A DNA stretch of 44,153 nucleotides from Acetobacteraceae bacterium (GTDB lineage: Bacteria > Pseudomonadota > Alphaproteobacteria > Acetobacterales > Acetobacteraceae), in contig CANJJS010000037.1 of NCBI GenBank assembly GCA_947474705.1, positions 1 through 44,153 on the forward strand. Reading direction: 5' to 3'. Positions within the stretch are counted from its first letter, which is position 1, and the number at the start of each line of letters is the position of its first letter. The notes below the pieces were generated by a model, which saw nothing but the letters and a program-made list of their open reading frames with translations, was not told the DNA's origin and did no database searches. Below, piece by piece: positions 24,438-33,410 of the stretch. The translations under genes were made by a program, and so were the position numbers.

Positions 24438-25180
24438 CCGAAGCCGACACGCTGCTTTACCTCGAAGGCGTCACCGTTAGCTTCGACGGGTTCCGCGCGC
24501 TGAACGCCCTGTCGCTGGTCCTGGAGGAGGGCGAAATGCGCGCCGTCATCGGCCCCAACGGCGCGGGCAAGACCACGATGATGGACGTCATCACCGGCAA
24601 AACCCGTCCAGACCAGGGCAAGGTGATTTACCAGGCGGGCACCGACCTGACGAAACTCGACGAGCCCGCGATCGCCGCCATGGGCATCGGACGAAAGTTC
24701 CAGAAACCCACGGTGTTCGAGCCTCTGTCCGTCTGGGACAACCTCCTGCTCGCCCTGGCCGGCGACCGCCGCCCGAAATTCAGCCTTTGGGCGCGCGAAA
24801 CCGCCAACGAACGGGCGCGGATCGAGCATATCCTGGAAACCGTCCGGCTGACGGAACAGCGTCAGCGCCGGGCCGGCGACCTTTCCCACGGGCAAAAACA
24901 GTGGCTGGAAATCGGGATGCTGCTGGCGCAGGAGCCGCGTTTGCTGCTGGTCGACGAGCCCGTCGCGGGCATGACCGACGCCGAAACCGAACAAACCGCC
25001 GAGTTGCTGCGCGACATCAACCGCACCCGCGCCGTGGTCGTCGTCGAGCACGACATGGCCTTCGTCCGCGCGTTGGGCGTGAAGGTGACGGTGCTGCACG
25101 AAGGCTCCGTCCTCGCGGAAGGCTCCATCGACCGGGTCAGCGAGGACCCGAAAGTCATCGAAGTGTATTTGGGGCGATAA
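24434..25180 (+). CDS. urtD: Urea ABC transporter ATPase UrtD
   Basis: 248-residue ATP-binding subunit. Walker A is GPNGAGKTTM and the signature loop is LSHGQKQWLEIGMLL, the SHGQ variant characteristic of UrtD/LivG-type urea ATPases. Walker B is LLLVDEPVAGM, and the H-loop is VVVVEHDMAFVRALG. IGRKFQKPTVFEPLSVWDN is the typical Q-loop region. It works as a heterodimer with UrtE. A longer reading of the frame overlaps urtC and is a shadow. The ATG at 24434 overlaps the urtC stop. Confidence 0.95.
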   Translation: MTEADTLLYLEGVTVSFDGFRALNALSLVLEEGEMRAVIGPNGAGKTTMMDVITGKTRPDQGKVIYQAGTDLTKLDEPAIAAMGIGRKFQKPTVFEPLSVWDNLLLALAGDRRPKFSLWARETANERARIEHILETVRLTEQRQRRAGDLSHGQKQWLEIGMLLAQEPRLLLVDEPVAGMTDAETEQTAELLRDINRTRAVVVVEHDMAFVRALGVKVTVLHEGSVLAEGSIDRVSEDPKVIEVYLGR

Positions 25181-25181
25181 C

Positions 25182-25877
25182 ATGCTGTCCGTCGAAAACG
25201 TCGATCTGCACTACGGCGCCGCGATCGCCCTGCGTCAGGTCTCTCTCACGGCCGAGGTGGGCGCGGTCACCTGCGTCATGGGCCGCAATGGGGTCGGAAA
25301 GACCTCGCTGCTGCGCGCCATCGTCGGGGCACACCCGATCACCGCCGGCGCGATCCGCTGGGAAGGCGAGGACATCTCGCGACAGGCCATCTACGACCGC
25401 GCCAAACGGGGCATCGCCTGGGTGCCGCAGGGGCGCGATGTGTTTCCGCTGCTTACGGTGAAGGAAAACCTGGAAACGGGCTTCGCGGTGCTGCCGCGCG
25501 GGCAACGTAAAATTCCCGACGAAATTTTCGATCTGTTTCCCATCCTGAAAACGATGACGCGGCGCAGGGGAGGGGACCTGTCCGGCGGGCAGCAGCAGCA
25601 GCTCGCCATTGCCCGCGCTTTGGTCATGAAGCCGCGGCTTTTGGTGCTCGACGAGCCGACCGAGGGGATACAGCCCAGTATTATCAAGGATATCGGGCGG
25701 GTGATCGCGCTGTTGCGCGGGCGGGGCGAGATGGCCATTCTGCTGGTCGAACAATATTTCGATTTCGCGCACGAACTGGCGCAAACAATGGTCGTGATGG
25801 ATCGCGGCGACGTGGTGCTGTCCGGGCGGCGGGAGGAGTTGGACGAAGCGGATGTACGACGGCGCCTCTCTGTCTGA
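25182..25877 (+). CDS. urtE: Urea ABC transporter ATPase UrtE
   Basis: 231-residue LivF-like ATPase. Walker A is GRNGVGKTSLL, Q-loop GIAWVPQGRDVFPLLTV, signature LSGGQQQQLAIARAL, Walker B LLVLDEPTEGIQPSI and H-loop LLVEQYFDFAHELA. It starts one base after the urtD stop. Its last 26 bases overlap the start of ureD, joining uptake and urea hydrolysis in one transcription unit. Confidence 0.95.
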   Translation: MLSVENVDLHYGAAIALRQVSLTAEVGAVTCVMGRNGVGKTSLLRAIVGAHPITAGAIRWEGEDISRQAIYDRAKRGIAWVPQGRDVFPLLTVKENLETGFAVLPRGQRKIPDEIFDLFPILKTMTRRRGGDLSGGQQQQLAIARALVMKPRLLVLDEPTEGIQPSIIKDIGRVIALLRGRGEMAILLVEQYFDFAHELAQTMVVMDRGDVVLSGRREELDEADVRRRLSV

Positions 25878-26673
25878 CGGACTGCAACGGGCCGCGGGCG
25901 AACTGCGCGTCTCCGCCAAACGCCGCGGCGAGGCCTCCGTGCTCGATGGGCTGCGCCAGGCCGGCTGTCTGAAAGCGCGTTTCCCGAGGGGCCTGAACGT
26001 GGGTTGGCTCGACACCACTTTGGTGAACATCTCGGGCGGGGTGGCGGGGGGCGACCGGCTGGAAACCTCCGTGGCCGTGGGCGAGGGCGCGCGGATGACC
26101 GTCGCGGCGCAGGCGGCGGAACGGTTTTACCGGGCCTTGCCGGGCAGCGTGTCGCGGGTGCGGACGTCGGTGTCGGTCGCGCCCGGCGGGGCGCTGGAAT
26201 GGCTACCGCAGGAAACCATCCTGTTCGACCGCTGCGCGCTGGACCGGCGTTTGACCGTCGATGTGGCGGACGATGGTCGGTTTCTGGGCTGCGAAACCCT
26301 GGTCTTCGGCCGCGCCGCCATGGGCGAGCGGGTCGCCACCGCGGACCTCCGCGATCTGATCCAGGTCCGCCGCGCCGGTGCTTTGCTGCTGCACGACGCG
26401 ATCCGCCTGGACGGGCCGGTGGATTCGGTGCTGCGCGGACCCGCGACGGCGAAGGGCGCCGTGGCCGTCGCGACAATTGTTTATGTGGCATCCGACGCCG
26501 AAGCCCGCCTCGACGAAGTCCGCGCCGCCACGGATATCGCGGCGAGCGCATGGGGTGGCATGCTGGTCGCGCGGGTTTTGGCCGCCGGCAGCGCCGCCGC
26601 GCGCCAGACAATCATGGCGGCGCTGGCGGTGTTGAGAAGCGGACGGCCGCTGCCGCGAGTGTGGTTGTGTTAA
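25852..26673 (+). CDS. ureD: Urease accessory protein UreD
   Basis: 273-residue chaperone that binds apo-urease and scaffolds the UreD-UreF-UreG complex for nickel insertion. Family features seen are [46 protein letters not shown] and [16 protein letters not shown]. The start ATG lies within urtE (26-base overlap), and the predicted length is normal, so this start is retained. A small repeat element and a 121-base gap separate it from ureA. Confidence 0.93.
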   Translation: MYDGASLSDGLQRAAGELRVSAKRRGEASVLDGLRQAGCLKARFPRGLNVGWLDTTLVNISGGVAGGDRLETSVAVGEGARMTVAAQAAERFYRALPGSVSRVRTSVSVAPGGALEWLPQETILFDRCALDRRLTVDVADDGRFLGCETLVFGRAAMGERVATADLRDLIQVRRAGALLLHDAIRLDGPVDSVLRGPATAKGAVAVATIVYVASDAEARLDEVRAATDIAASAWGGMLVARVLAAGSAAARQTIMAALAVLRSGRPLPRVWLC

Positions 26674-26675
26674 TG

Positions 26676-26747
26676 CCTCTATTTGTCGTCATCGCCCGGC
26701 TCGACCGGGCCACCGGGCGCGGCACGGCGCGCCTTGTCCGGCACGTC
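26676..26747 (+). repeat. Small intergenic palindromic repeat (GCCCGG-CTCGA-CCGGGC type), copy 1
   Basis: A ~72-base repeat in the ureD-ureA gap. Its core is an inverted repeat, GCCCGG (26694-26699), CTCGA, CCGGGC (26705-26710), followed by ACCGGGCGCGGCACGGC and CCGGCACGTC. A second copy lies in the ureE-ureF gap in the opposite orientation (29832-29900). The pattern resembles the abundant alphaproteobacterial repeats that read V-I-A-R-L-D-R when translated. Confidence 0.75.
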
Positions 26748-26794
26748 AGCCCACCTCGGCGTATCGCCGGACACGCGAAAAAGGAAAACCACGC

Positions 26795-27097
26795 ATGAAC
26801 CTGACGCCTCGGGAAAAGGACAAGCTGCTCATTTCCATGGCCGCCATGGTCGCCCGCCGCCGCCTGGAACGCGGTGTGAAGCTGAATTACCCGGAGGCCG
26901 TGGCCCTGGTCACGGATTTCGTCATCGAGGGCGCCCGCGACGGCCGCTCCGTCGCCGATCTGATGGAGGCCGGCGCGACCGTCCTCACCCGCGATCAGGT
27001 GATGGAGGGCATTTCGGAAATGATCCACGACGTGCAGGTGGAGGCGACATTCCCCGACGGCACCAAGCTCGTCACCGTTCACGAACCCATCCGTTGA
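26795..27097 (+). CDS. ureA: Urease gamma subunit
   Basis: 100-residue structural subunit. It opens [20 protein letters not shown] and includes [34 protein letters not shown] and the terminal [15 protein letters not shown], all standard for UreA. With UreB and UreC it forms the (abc)3 urease. It is a separate gene here, not fused to ureB. A GGAAAACCACGC leader precedes the ATG. Confidence 0.96.
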   Translation: MNLTPREKDKLLISMAAMVARRRLERGVKLNYPEAVALVTDFVIEGARDGRSVADLMEAGATVLTRDQVMEGISEMIHDVQVEATFPDGTKLVTVHEPIR

Positions 27098-27107
27098 AGG
27101 TCAGCGC

Positions 27108-27413
27108 ATGATCCCCGGCGAACTTCTCCCCGAACCCGGGGATATCGAACTGAACGCGGGTCTGGCCCGCACCGTTCTCACCGTCGCCAACACCGGCGAC
27201 CGGCCGATCCAGGTCGGCAGTCATTATCACTTCGCGGAAACCAACCGCGCGTTGTCCTTCGATCGCGCCGCCGCACGCGGCCAGCGCCTCGACATCGCGG
27301 CCGGCACCGCCGTGCGTTTCGAACCGGGACAGACGCGCGAGGTGACCCTGATCCCCTATCTCGGCACGCGGACCGTTCATGGGTTCCGTGGCGATGTGAA
27401 CGGAGCGCTCTGA
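27108..27413 (+). CDS. ureB: Urease beta subunit
   Basis: 101-residue structural subunit with [56 protein letters not shown] and [16 protein letters not shown], the full UreB pattern. It starts ten bases after the ureA stop, and ureC begins one base after its own stop, so the three structural genes are tightly coupled. Confidence 0.96.
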   Translation: MIPGELLPEPGDIELNAGLARTVLTVANTGDRPIQVGSHYHFAETNRALSFDRAAARGQRLDIAAGTAVRFEPGQTREVTLIPYLGTRTVHGFRGDVNGAL

Positions 27414-27414
27414 C

Positions 27415-29124
27415 ATGGCACGTATTTCCCGACAGGCTTATGCCGATATGTTCGGGCCGACCACCGGCGATCGCGTGCGCCTCGCCGACACGGATCTGAT
27501 TGTCGAGGTCGAGCGCGATCTGACCACTTACGGCGACGAGGTGAAATTCGGTGGCGGCAAGGTCATTCGGGATGGCATGGGCCAGTCGCAGTTTTCTCAG
27601 GCCGAGGGCGCGGTGGATACCGTTATCACGAATGTCCTTATTATCGATCATTGGGGGATCGTGAAGGCGGATGTCGCGATTTTAAACGGTCGCATCGCGA
27701 AGGTTGGGAAGGCGGGCAATCCCGATGTGCAGCCGGGTGTGAATATCATCATAGGTCCGGGCACGGAGATTATCGCCGGCGAGGGGAAGATTTTGACGGC
27801 GGGGGGGATCGACAGCCACATTCATTTCATCTGTCCGCAGCAGGTGGAAGAGGCGATTTCCTCGGGGGTGACGACCTTGGTGGGGGGGGGCACCGGCCCG
27901 GCGACCGGGACGTCGGCGACGACCTGCACGCCGGGCCCTTGGCATCTCGCCCGCATGATCCAGGCGGCAGAGGGTTTACCTGTCAATTTGTCGTTCGCGG
28001 GGAAGGGCAACGCGTCGCGGCCTCAGGCGTTGGAAGAAATGATTCGCGCGGGGGCGTCGTGTTTGAAATTGCACGAGGACTGGGGGACGACGCCCGCGGC
28101 GATCGACAATTGCCTGTCGGTGGCGGACCGCTTCGACGTGCAGGTGATGATTCATACGGATACCCTGAATGAATCGGGGTTCGTGGAGGACACGATCGCG
28201 GCGTTCAAGGGTCGCACAATTCACGCGTTTCATACGGAGGGAGCGGGTGGCGGCCATGCGCCGGACATCATTAAGGTCGCGGGTCTCGCGAATGTCCTGC
28301 CGAGCAGTACCAATCCGACGCGGCCTTATACGATCAACACGCTGGACGAACATCTCGATATGTTGATGGTTTGCCATCATCTGGACAGCACCATTCCCGA
28401 GGATGTGGCCTTCGCGGAAAGCCGGATTCGCAAGGAAACGATCGCCGCCGAGGACATTTTGCACGATCTGGGCGCGCTTTCGATGATGTCGTCGGACAGT
28501 CAGGCGATGGGGCGTGTGGGCGAGGTGATCATCCGGACCTGGCAGACCGCGCATAAGATGAAGCAGCAGCGGGGAAGTCTGGCGGGCGACGGGCCGCGCA
28601 ACGACAATGCGCGGGTGAAACGTTATATCTCCAAGTATACGATCAACCCGGCGATCGCGCAGGGTTTCGCCGGCGAGATCGGATCGATCGAGGAGGGAAA
28701 GCTCGCCGATCTGGTGTTGTGGTCGCCGACGTTTTTCGGGGTGAAGCCGGATCTGGTGATCAAGGGCGGCATGATCGCCTGCGCGCCGATGGGCGATCCC
28801 AATGCGTCCATTCCGACGCCGCAACCCATGCATTACCGTCCCATGTTCGGGGCGTATGGCGGGGCGCTGGCGGAGACGTGTCTGACCTTTGTGTCCGGGG
28901 CGGCTCTGGACGCGGGGCTTGGCAAGGCGTTGCGTTTGAACCGGCGTTTGGTCGCGGTGGGGAACACCAGGGGTGGAATCGGCAAGGCCTCGATGGTTCA
29001 CAACAACGCGATGCCGGTGTTGGAGGTCGACCCAGAGACCTATGAAGTGCGTGCCGACGGTGTGCTGCTGACCTGCGAACCGGCCACGGTGCTGCCGATG
29101 GCGCAACGGTATTTTCTTTACTGA
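27415..29124 (+). CDS. ureC: Urease alpha (catalytic) subunit
   Basis: 569-residue nickel amidohydrolase that hydrolyses urea to ammonia and carbamate. Active-site elements are all present: nickel-binding histidines in [13 protein letters not shown], the carbamylated lysine in [43 protein letters not shown], and the flap with its cysteine and histidines in [18 protein letters not shown]. Length and ends ([19 protein letters not shown] ... QRYFLY) are normal. Its stop codon overlaps the ureE start by one base (29124). Confidence 0.98.
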   Translation: MARISRQAYADMFGPTTGDRVRLADTDLIVEVERDLTTYGDEVKFGGGKVIRDGMGQSQFSQAEGAVDTVITNVLIIDHWGIVKADVAILNGRIAKVGKAGNPDVQPGVNIIIGPGTEIIAGEGKILTAGGIDSHIHFICPQQVEEAISSGVTTLVGGGTGPATGTSATTCTPGPWHLARMIQAAEGLPVNLSFAGKGNASRPQALEEMIRAGASCLKLHEDWGTTPAAIDNCLSVADRFDVQVMIHTDTLNESGFVEDTIAAFKGRTIHAFHTEGAGGGHAPDIIKVAGLANVLPSSTNPTRPYTINTLDEHLDMLMVCHHLDSTIPEDVAFAESRIRKETIAAEDILHDLGALSMMSSDSQAMGRVGEVIIRTWQTAHKMKQQRGSLAGDGPRNDNARVKRYISKYTINPAIAQGFAGEIGSIEEGKLADLVLWSPTFFGVKPDLVIKGGMIACAPMGDPNASIPTPQPMHYRPMFGAYGGALAETCLTFVSGAALDAGLGKALRLNRRLVAVGNTRGGIGKASMVHNNAMPVLEVDPETYEVRADGVLLTCEPATVLPMAQRYFLY

Positions 29125-29597
29125 TGCGCGCGTCGTCGGTACTGCCCGCGGGCACCTGGTCCGGTCATGTGGACGAGGTTTTCATCGACTTCGACCGGCG
29201 TCACCGGCGCCGGATCGTTCTAACGACGGAAGCAGGGGCGGAGGTTTTGATCGACCTGGCGCAGGCGGCGCGTCTGCGCGACGGGGATGGCCTGGCGCTG
29301 GATGGTGGCGGGGTGGTGCGGGTGCGGGCGCGGCCGGAGAAGTTGCTGGAAATTCACGCGCACGACGAGGGCGATCTTGTGCGCATTGCCTGGCATCTGG
29401 GTAATCGCCATCTTCCCGTGCAATTGTTGGGCGACCGTATTCGTATCCGCGCCGATCACGTCATCGCCGAAATGATCGAGGGGCTTGGCGGGCATGTCGA
29501 CGAGATCGACGCGGCCTTCGATCCGGAGGCGGGGGCTTACGCGGCGGGGGCCGGGCATCGGCATCACGGGCACGACCACGATCACGATCATGATTGA
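29124..29597 (+). CDS. ureE: Urease nickel metallochaperone UreE
   Basis: 157-residue protein. It has an N-terminal peptide-binding domain (VFIDFDRRHRRRIVLTTEAG), a metal-binding domain (IAWHLGNRHLPVQLLGDRI, then RADHVIAEMIEGLGGHV), and a histidine/aspartate tail HRHHGHDHDHDHD that binds nickel. UreE delivers nickel to UreG. It overlaps the ureC stop by one base. The His-rich tail is long enough to act as a small nickel store. Confidence 0.94.
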   Translation: MRASSVLPAGTWSGHVDEVFIDFDRRHRRRIVLTTEAGAEVLIDLAQAARLRDGDGLALDGGGVVRVRARPEKLLEIHAHDEGDLVRIAWHLGNRHLPVQLLGDRIRIRADHVIAEMIEGLGGHVDEIDAAFDPEAGAYAAGAGHRHHGHDHDHDHD

Positions 29598-29966
29598 GGG
29601 GCCGATGCGGGTCCGGCTGGGCGTTGAGAGCGCGCGGACCGGTTGACCGCGCTGGTTCTGGCATGGTCCGGCTGGTTTGGGCCGTCGCGAGCGGTGCGAA
29701 GCCGCGCGAACGGCGGCCTGTGGTTGTGCCGGGTCCGGTGGTTTGGTCGCGTTCCGCGGCGGCCGTGCAACCGTGGAACGATCGGGGGTACGATATTCTC
29801 CTCGTCATGGGCTGGCGCGATCGGGACTCCGGACGTGCCGGAAAGGTGGAGCCGTGCCGCTCCCGGTCCCCCGATCGAGTTGGGGGACGACGAAGAGAGG
29901 CTGTGCCAGACAGGGACTGGATCGCATGGCGGATAAATTGGCACGTGGCCTGGTTCGCGGGGAGGT
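29598..29966. other. Gap in the urease operon, no gene seen
   Basis: 369 bases between ureE and ureF. Open frames cross it, but none has a recognisable family or ribosome site. The only structure I can support is the second copy of the small palindromic repeat at 29832-29900. The gap interrupts an otherwise tightly packed operon and may have grown by repeat insertion. Confidence 0.55.
29832..29900 (-). repeat. Small intergenic palindromic repeat, copy 2 (inverted)
   Basis: Read on the minus strand it aligns with the repeat at 26676-26747: shared CCTCT-x-TT-x-GTCGTC start, CTCGA loop core, ACCGGG, CGGCACGGC and CCGGCACGTC end. The inverted repeat here is GTCCCCC (29866-29872) and GGGGGAC (29882-29888), so the stem sequence differs from copy 1 while pairing is kept. 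Confidence 0.7.
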
Positions 29967-30632
29967 TTGATGCTGTCCCAGAACAATCCGGCGGCGACGA
30001 TGCGTCTGTTGGCGTGGCTGTCGCCTGCCTTTCCCACGGGCGGATTCGCGTATTCTCATGGGCTTGAGTGGGCGGTGGAAGCCCAGGAGGTCACGGACGG
30101 AGAAACGCTGCGGGCGTGGCTGGCGGATGTGATTGGTCATGGGTCCGGCCGGAGCGATACGATTTTGCTTCGGCAGGCCCATCGGGCGGCGGGCGATGCG
30201 GACGCGCTTCGCGATCTCGCCGCGTTGGCGCTGGCCACGGCGCCGGCGCGGGAGCGGCGGGACGAGGCGTTGGCGCAGGGGCGTGCTTTTATGAAAGCGG
30301 CCGCCGGTTGGGGCACGCCGGCGTGGCCGGAGGATACGCCTTATGCTGTCGCGGTGGGCGCCATGGCGGGGTTGCATGCGATCCCCGAGGACGCCGCGGC
30401 CAGCGCGTATTTGCAGACATTCGCGGCCAATCTGATTTCGGCGGCGGTCCGGCTCGTGCCACTGGGCCAGACCGCCGGGCTTGTCGCGCTGGCGGCATTG
30501 GAGCCGGTTATTCTCGATGTCGCCGCCGCGACGAAACACGCCACGCTCGACGATCTCGGCGGTTGCGCTTTTCGTTCCGATATCGCCGCCATGCGTCACG
30601 AAACCCAATACACGAGGTTGTTCCGCTCATGA
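29967..30632 (+). CDS. ureF: Urease accessory protein UreF
   Basis: 221-residue helical protein that gates GTP hydrolysis by UreG in the urease activation complex. The family opening [27 protein letters not shown] (residues ~12-38, quoted in part as [18 protein letters not shown]) is clear, and C-terminal [17 protein letters not shown] is the standard ending. GGTTTGATG precedes the start. It overlaps ureG by four bases (ATGA). Confidence 0.94.
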   Translation: MMLSQNNPAATMRLLAWLSPAFPTGGFAYSHGLEWAVEAQEVTDGETLRAWLADVIGHGSGRSDTILLRQAHRAAGDADALRDLAALALATAPARERRDEALAQGRAFMKAAAGWGTPAWPEDTPYAVAVGAMAGLHAIPEDAAASAYLQTFAANLISAAVRLVPLGQTAGLVALAALEPVILDVAAATKHATLDDLGGCAFRSDIAAMRHETQYTRLFRS

Positions 30633-31246
30633 CCATTTCTCCCAACGGCCCGTTGCGGGTCGGCGTCGGCGGGCCGGTTGGCACCGGCAAGACGGCGTTG
30701 ATGGACGCGTTGTGCAAGAAGTTCCGCGATGTTTACGACATCGCCGCCATCACCAACGACATTTACACCAAGGAAGACGCGGAATTTCTGACGCGGGCGG
30801 GTTCGCTCTCGCCAGATCGCATTTTGGGCATTGAGACCGGGGGGTGTCCGCACACCGCGATCCGGGAGGACGCGAGCATCAACCTCGCCGGTGTCGAAAC
30901 GATGCGGCAAAGATTTCCCGCTTTGGATTTGATTTTGATCGAGAGCGGCGGCGACAATTTGGCGGCGACCTTCAGTCCAGAGCTGGCGGATCTGACGATT
31001 TACGTGATCGACGTGTCGGCGGGCGACAAGATTCCGCGGAAGGGCGGGCCGGGGATCACGCGCAGCGACATGTTGGTCATTAACAAGATCGATCTGGCGC
31101 CGTTCGTGGGCGCCAGCCTCGAGGTGATGGATCGCGACGCGAAGAAGATGCGGGGCGAACGTCCGTTCGTTTTCGCCAATATTCGCGCGGGGAAGGGGGT
31201 GGACGACATCGCCGCTTTCATCGTGAAACAGGGCGGGCTGGGCTGA
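30629..31246 (+). CDS. ureG: Urease accessory GTPase UreG
   Basis: 205-residue SIMIBI-class GTPase that powers nickel insertion into urease. The P-loop is [16 protein letters not shown]. The nickel/zinc-binding Cys-Pro-His is in [17 protein letters not shown], the Walker B-like [17 protein letters not shown] follows, and the NKID guanine-specificity motif is in [14 protein letters not shown]. The ATG at 30629 overlaps the ureF stop; the longer upstream reading is a ureF shadow. Last urease gene; an oxyR gene starts four bases later. Confidence 0.97.
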   Translation: MTISPNGPLRVGVGGPVGTGKTALMDALCKKFRDVYDIAAITNDIYTKEDAEFLTRAGSLSPDRILGIETGGCPHTAIREDASINLAGVETMRQRFPALDLILIESGGDNLAATFSPELADLTIYVIDVSAGDKIPRKGGPGITRSDMLVINKIDLAPFVGASLEVMDRDAKKMRGERPFVFANIRAGKGVDDIAAFIVKQGGLG

Positions 31247-31250
31247 GCGA

Positions 31251-32174
31251 TTGACCATCCTTCCCAGTCCGCAGCAGCTTCGTTACCTCGTCGCATTGGC
31301 GGAAACCCGGCATTTTGGGCGGGCGGCGCATGCCTGCTCGGTCACGCAGTCGACCTTGTCGGCCGGGATTCTGACGCTGGAGCGGCAGTTGGACGCGCAG
31401 ATTCTCGACCGCGACGCGGGGCGGCATGTGGTGTTCACGCCGCTGGGGCTCGATCTAATCGAGCGCGCGCGGGCGGCCCTGGCGGCGTTGGAAGCGGTGA
31501 CGGAGACCGCCAACACCGCGCGCGCGCCGATGAGCGGGCCGTTGCGTCTGGGGATCATTCCGACCATTGGGCCGTTTTTGTTGCCGAAGCTGATGCCGGT
31601 GCTGCGGGCGGCGTTTCCGAATTTGCGGCTGTTTTTGCGCGAGGACACGACCGCGCGTCTGGTCGATCGTTTGAATGCCAATCGGCTCGACGTTTTGTTG
31701 CTGGCGTTGCCTTGCGATTGCGGGGGCGCGGATGCGATGGCGGTGACGCGGGACGAGTTTCTGGTCGCGTTGCCGCAGGGGCACCGGCTGGCGAACCAGA
31801 CCGCGATTCCGGTGGCGGCGCTGGCGTCCGAGCGGTTGTTGTTGTTGGAAGAGGGACATTGTTTGCGCGAACAGGCGTTGGCTGTCTGCGGTTTGCTGGC
31901 CGGGGACAAGGGCGAGGCGCAGGACGGGTATGCCGCGACGAGCCTGCATACTTTGGTGCAGATGGTCGCGGGGGGGCTGGGGGTGACGTTGTTGCCTCGG
32001 GTTGCGATCGCGGCGGGGGTGACGGCGGGCACCGATCTGGTGGTCCGGCCGCTGGCCGCCGCCGGGGCGTGGCGGACGTTGGGGCTGGCCTGGCGGCCGA
32101 ACGCGCCGCGGGCGGCGGATTACCGGGCGCTGGCGCCGCATTTGGCGGAGGCGTGCCGGGACGCGGCGGCGTGA
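31251..32174 (+). CDS. oxyR: OxyR-type LysR regulator of peroxide response
   Basis: 307-residue LysR-family regulator. The winged helix-turn-helix is at the N-terminus (TRHFGRAAHACSVTQSTLSA). The effector domain has both redox cysteines in the OxyR context, GHCLREQALAVCGL, which form the H2O2-induced disulfide. The only start that keeps the N-terminal PSPQQLRYLVALAE is the TTG at 31251. This is a rare start codon and lies four bases past the ureG stop, so the gene probably depends on coupling to the urease transcript or has its own promoter inside ureG. No katG or ahpC is adjacent. Confidence 0.88.
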   Translation: MTILPSPQQLRYLVALAETRHFGRAAHACSVTQSTLSAGILTLERQLDAQILDRDAGRHVVFTPLGLDLIERARAALAALEAVTETANTARAPMSGPLRLGIIPTIGPFLLPKLMPVLRAAFPNLRLFLREDTTARLVDRLNANRLDVLLLALPCDCGGADAMAVTRDEFLVALPQGHRLANQTAIPVAALASERLLLLEEGHCLREQALAVCGLLAGDKGEAQDGYAATSLHTLVQMVAGGLGVTLLPRVAIAAGVTAGTDLVVRPLAAAGAWRTLGLAWRPNAPRAADYRALAPHLAEACRDAAA

Positions 32175-32206
32175 TATCGTTATCGACATCTGAACTGGGG
32201 CGATCC

Positions 32207-32701
32207 ATGCGACTCTCTGTATTCGGCTTCTTGGTTTCGTTGCTCGCCGTGCCCGCCGCCGGCTGGGCGGACGCGGGTACGGAGGTCGATCTGAAATTGT
32301 TCGAAAAGTCGGAAGTGGATCTTTCGAAGGGCTGTTCGGTGGCGTTGTGGCAGGCCACCCGCGATCCGGCGGCGGACAAATACGCGTATATTTTCGTCGA
32401 GCTTTTGTCGGGGCGGGACCATGCGCGTCAGCCCGCGCGGATCAAGATTGGCAACCAGGCCGTGACGCTGCGGCGTGTCGCGACCGGGGGGAAAAGCGCG
32501 GGCTATAACCTGTTCGAATATCAGCTTTATCGCATGACCGGGGAGGCCGGGCATGTGGTTCTGGAGTTGAAGACAGGGGCGGAGGAAGGCGAGGCGGTGG
32601 ACATCGAGAGTGGAACGATGGTTGTCGCGATGCGTGGTAAGCAGGTGTTCCGGGCCAGTGTCAAAGGCGGGGCGGGGTGTATGACGCCGCCGGCACGGTA
32701 G
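32207..32701 (+). CDS. Small exported protein of unknown function
   Basis: 164 residues with a signal peptide (MRLSVFGFLVSLLAVPAAGW, cleavage near ADA at ~21-23). The mature part is mixed alpha/beta with two cysteines, SKGCSVALWQATRD and the near-terminal GGAGCMTPP, which could form a disulfide. I do not recognise the family. The longer upstream reading of this frame is an oxyR shadow. It starts 32 bases after oxyR, and the DsbA-like gene converges on it, which is compatible with but does not prove a redox link. Confidence 0.7.
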   Translation: MRLSVFGFLVSLLAVPAAGWADAGTEVDLKLFEKSEVDLSKGCSVALWQATRDPAADKYAYIFVELLSGRDHARQPARIKIGNQAVTLRRVATGGKSAGYNLFEYQLYRMTGEAGHVVLELKTGAEEGEAVDIESGTMVVAMRGKQVFRASVKGGAGCMTPPAR

Positions 32702-32710
32702 GTTTTCCGC

Positions 32711-33379
32711 TCAGCTTTCCGCGGCATCGACGGCGGCGACGTCGAGCAGGCGTTCGATGACCTCGGGTTCTTGCGCGCCGGCGATCGCGTGGCGGCCGCC
32801 GACGACGAAGCAGGGCACGCCGTTAATGCCCAGCCGGTGGGCGCGGAGGTTATCGGCGTGGACGGCGTCGATTTCGGCGTTACCGGCGAGGAAGGCTTTG
32901 ACCTCTCGTGCGTCGAGGCCGCAGCCATGGCCGACGGCGACGAGGACGTCGTGGTCGCCGATGTCGTGTCCCTCGGTGAAATGGACGGCGAAGAGGGAGT
33001 CCACGACGGCGTCGGCGCGGCCGTATTGGGCGGCGAGGCGGACCATGCGGTGTGCGTCGATCGAGGAGGGGGTGCGGCGGATGCGGTCGAAGGCGAAGGC
33101 GATGCCCTCGCGTTTTCCGAGTTCGCCGATTGAGGCGTAGAGGCGTTTGGCGCGTTCCTCGCCGCCGAATTTGCGCACGACGTAGTCTGGGCGGGCCATG
33201 CCGCTTCTGGGCATGTCGGGGTTCAGCAGGAAGGGGCGCCAGGTCAGGTCGAACAGCAGGTCGGGGCGGCGTCGGAAGGTGCGCAGCAGCCGTTTCACGC
33301 CCAGGTAGCACCAGGGGCAGATGAGGTCGTAGACGACCTCGACGGAGAGGCGCGGTTTGGTGGGGGCGAGGACGTTCAC
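32711..33379 (-). CDS. DsbA/FrnE-family thiol-disulfide oxidoreductase
   Basis: 222-residue thioredoxin-fold protein of the FrnE-like DsbA group. The active motif is DLICPWCYLGVKRL (CPWC near residue 21), with the cis-proline loop GINGVPCFVVGG and the helical insert between. No signal peptide is visible, so it probably acts in the cytoplasm, as FrnE-like proteins do. It may handle oxidised thiols or 2-hydroxychromene-type substrates. A further cysteine follows the cis-proline. It converges on the exported-protein gene, nine bases apart. Confidence 0.88.
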   Translation of the reverse strand: MNVLAPTKPRLSVEVVYDLICPWCYLGVKRLLRTFRRRPDLLFDLTWRPFLLNPDMPRSGMARPDYVVRKFGGEERAKRLYASIGELGKREGIAFAFDRIRRTPSSIDAHRMVRLAAQYGRADAVVDSLFAVHFTEGHDIGDHDVLVAVGHGCGLDAREVKAFLAGNAEIDAVHADNLRAHRLGINGVPCFVVGGRHAIAGAQEPEVIERLLDVAAVDAAES

Positions 33380-33410
33380 GCCGTTATCCTGCCCCGATGT
33401 CGCGGGAATG

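Noticed and set aside
29594-30067. Open frames in the ureE-ureF gap
   Set aside because: They overlap the small palindromic repeat and lack any recognisable protein pattern or plausible start.
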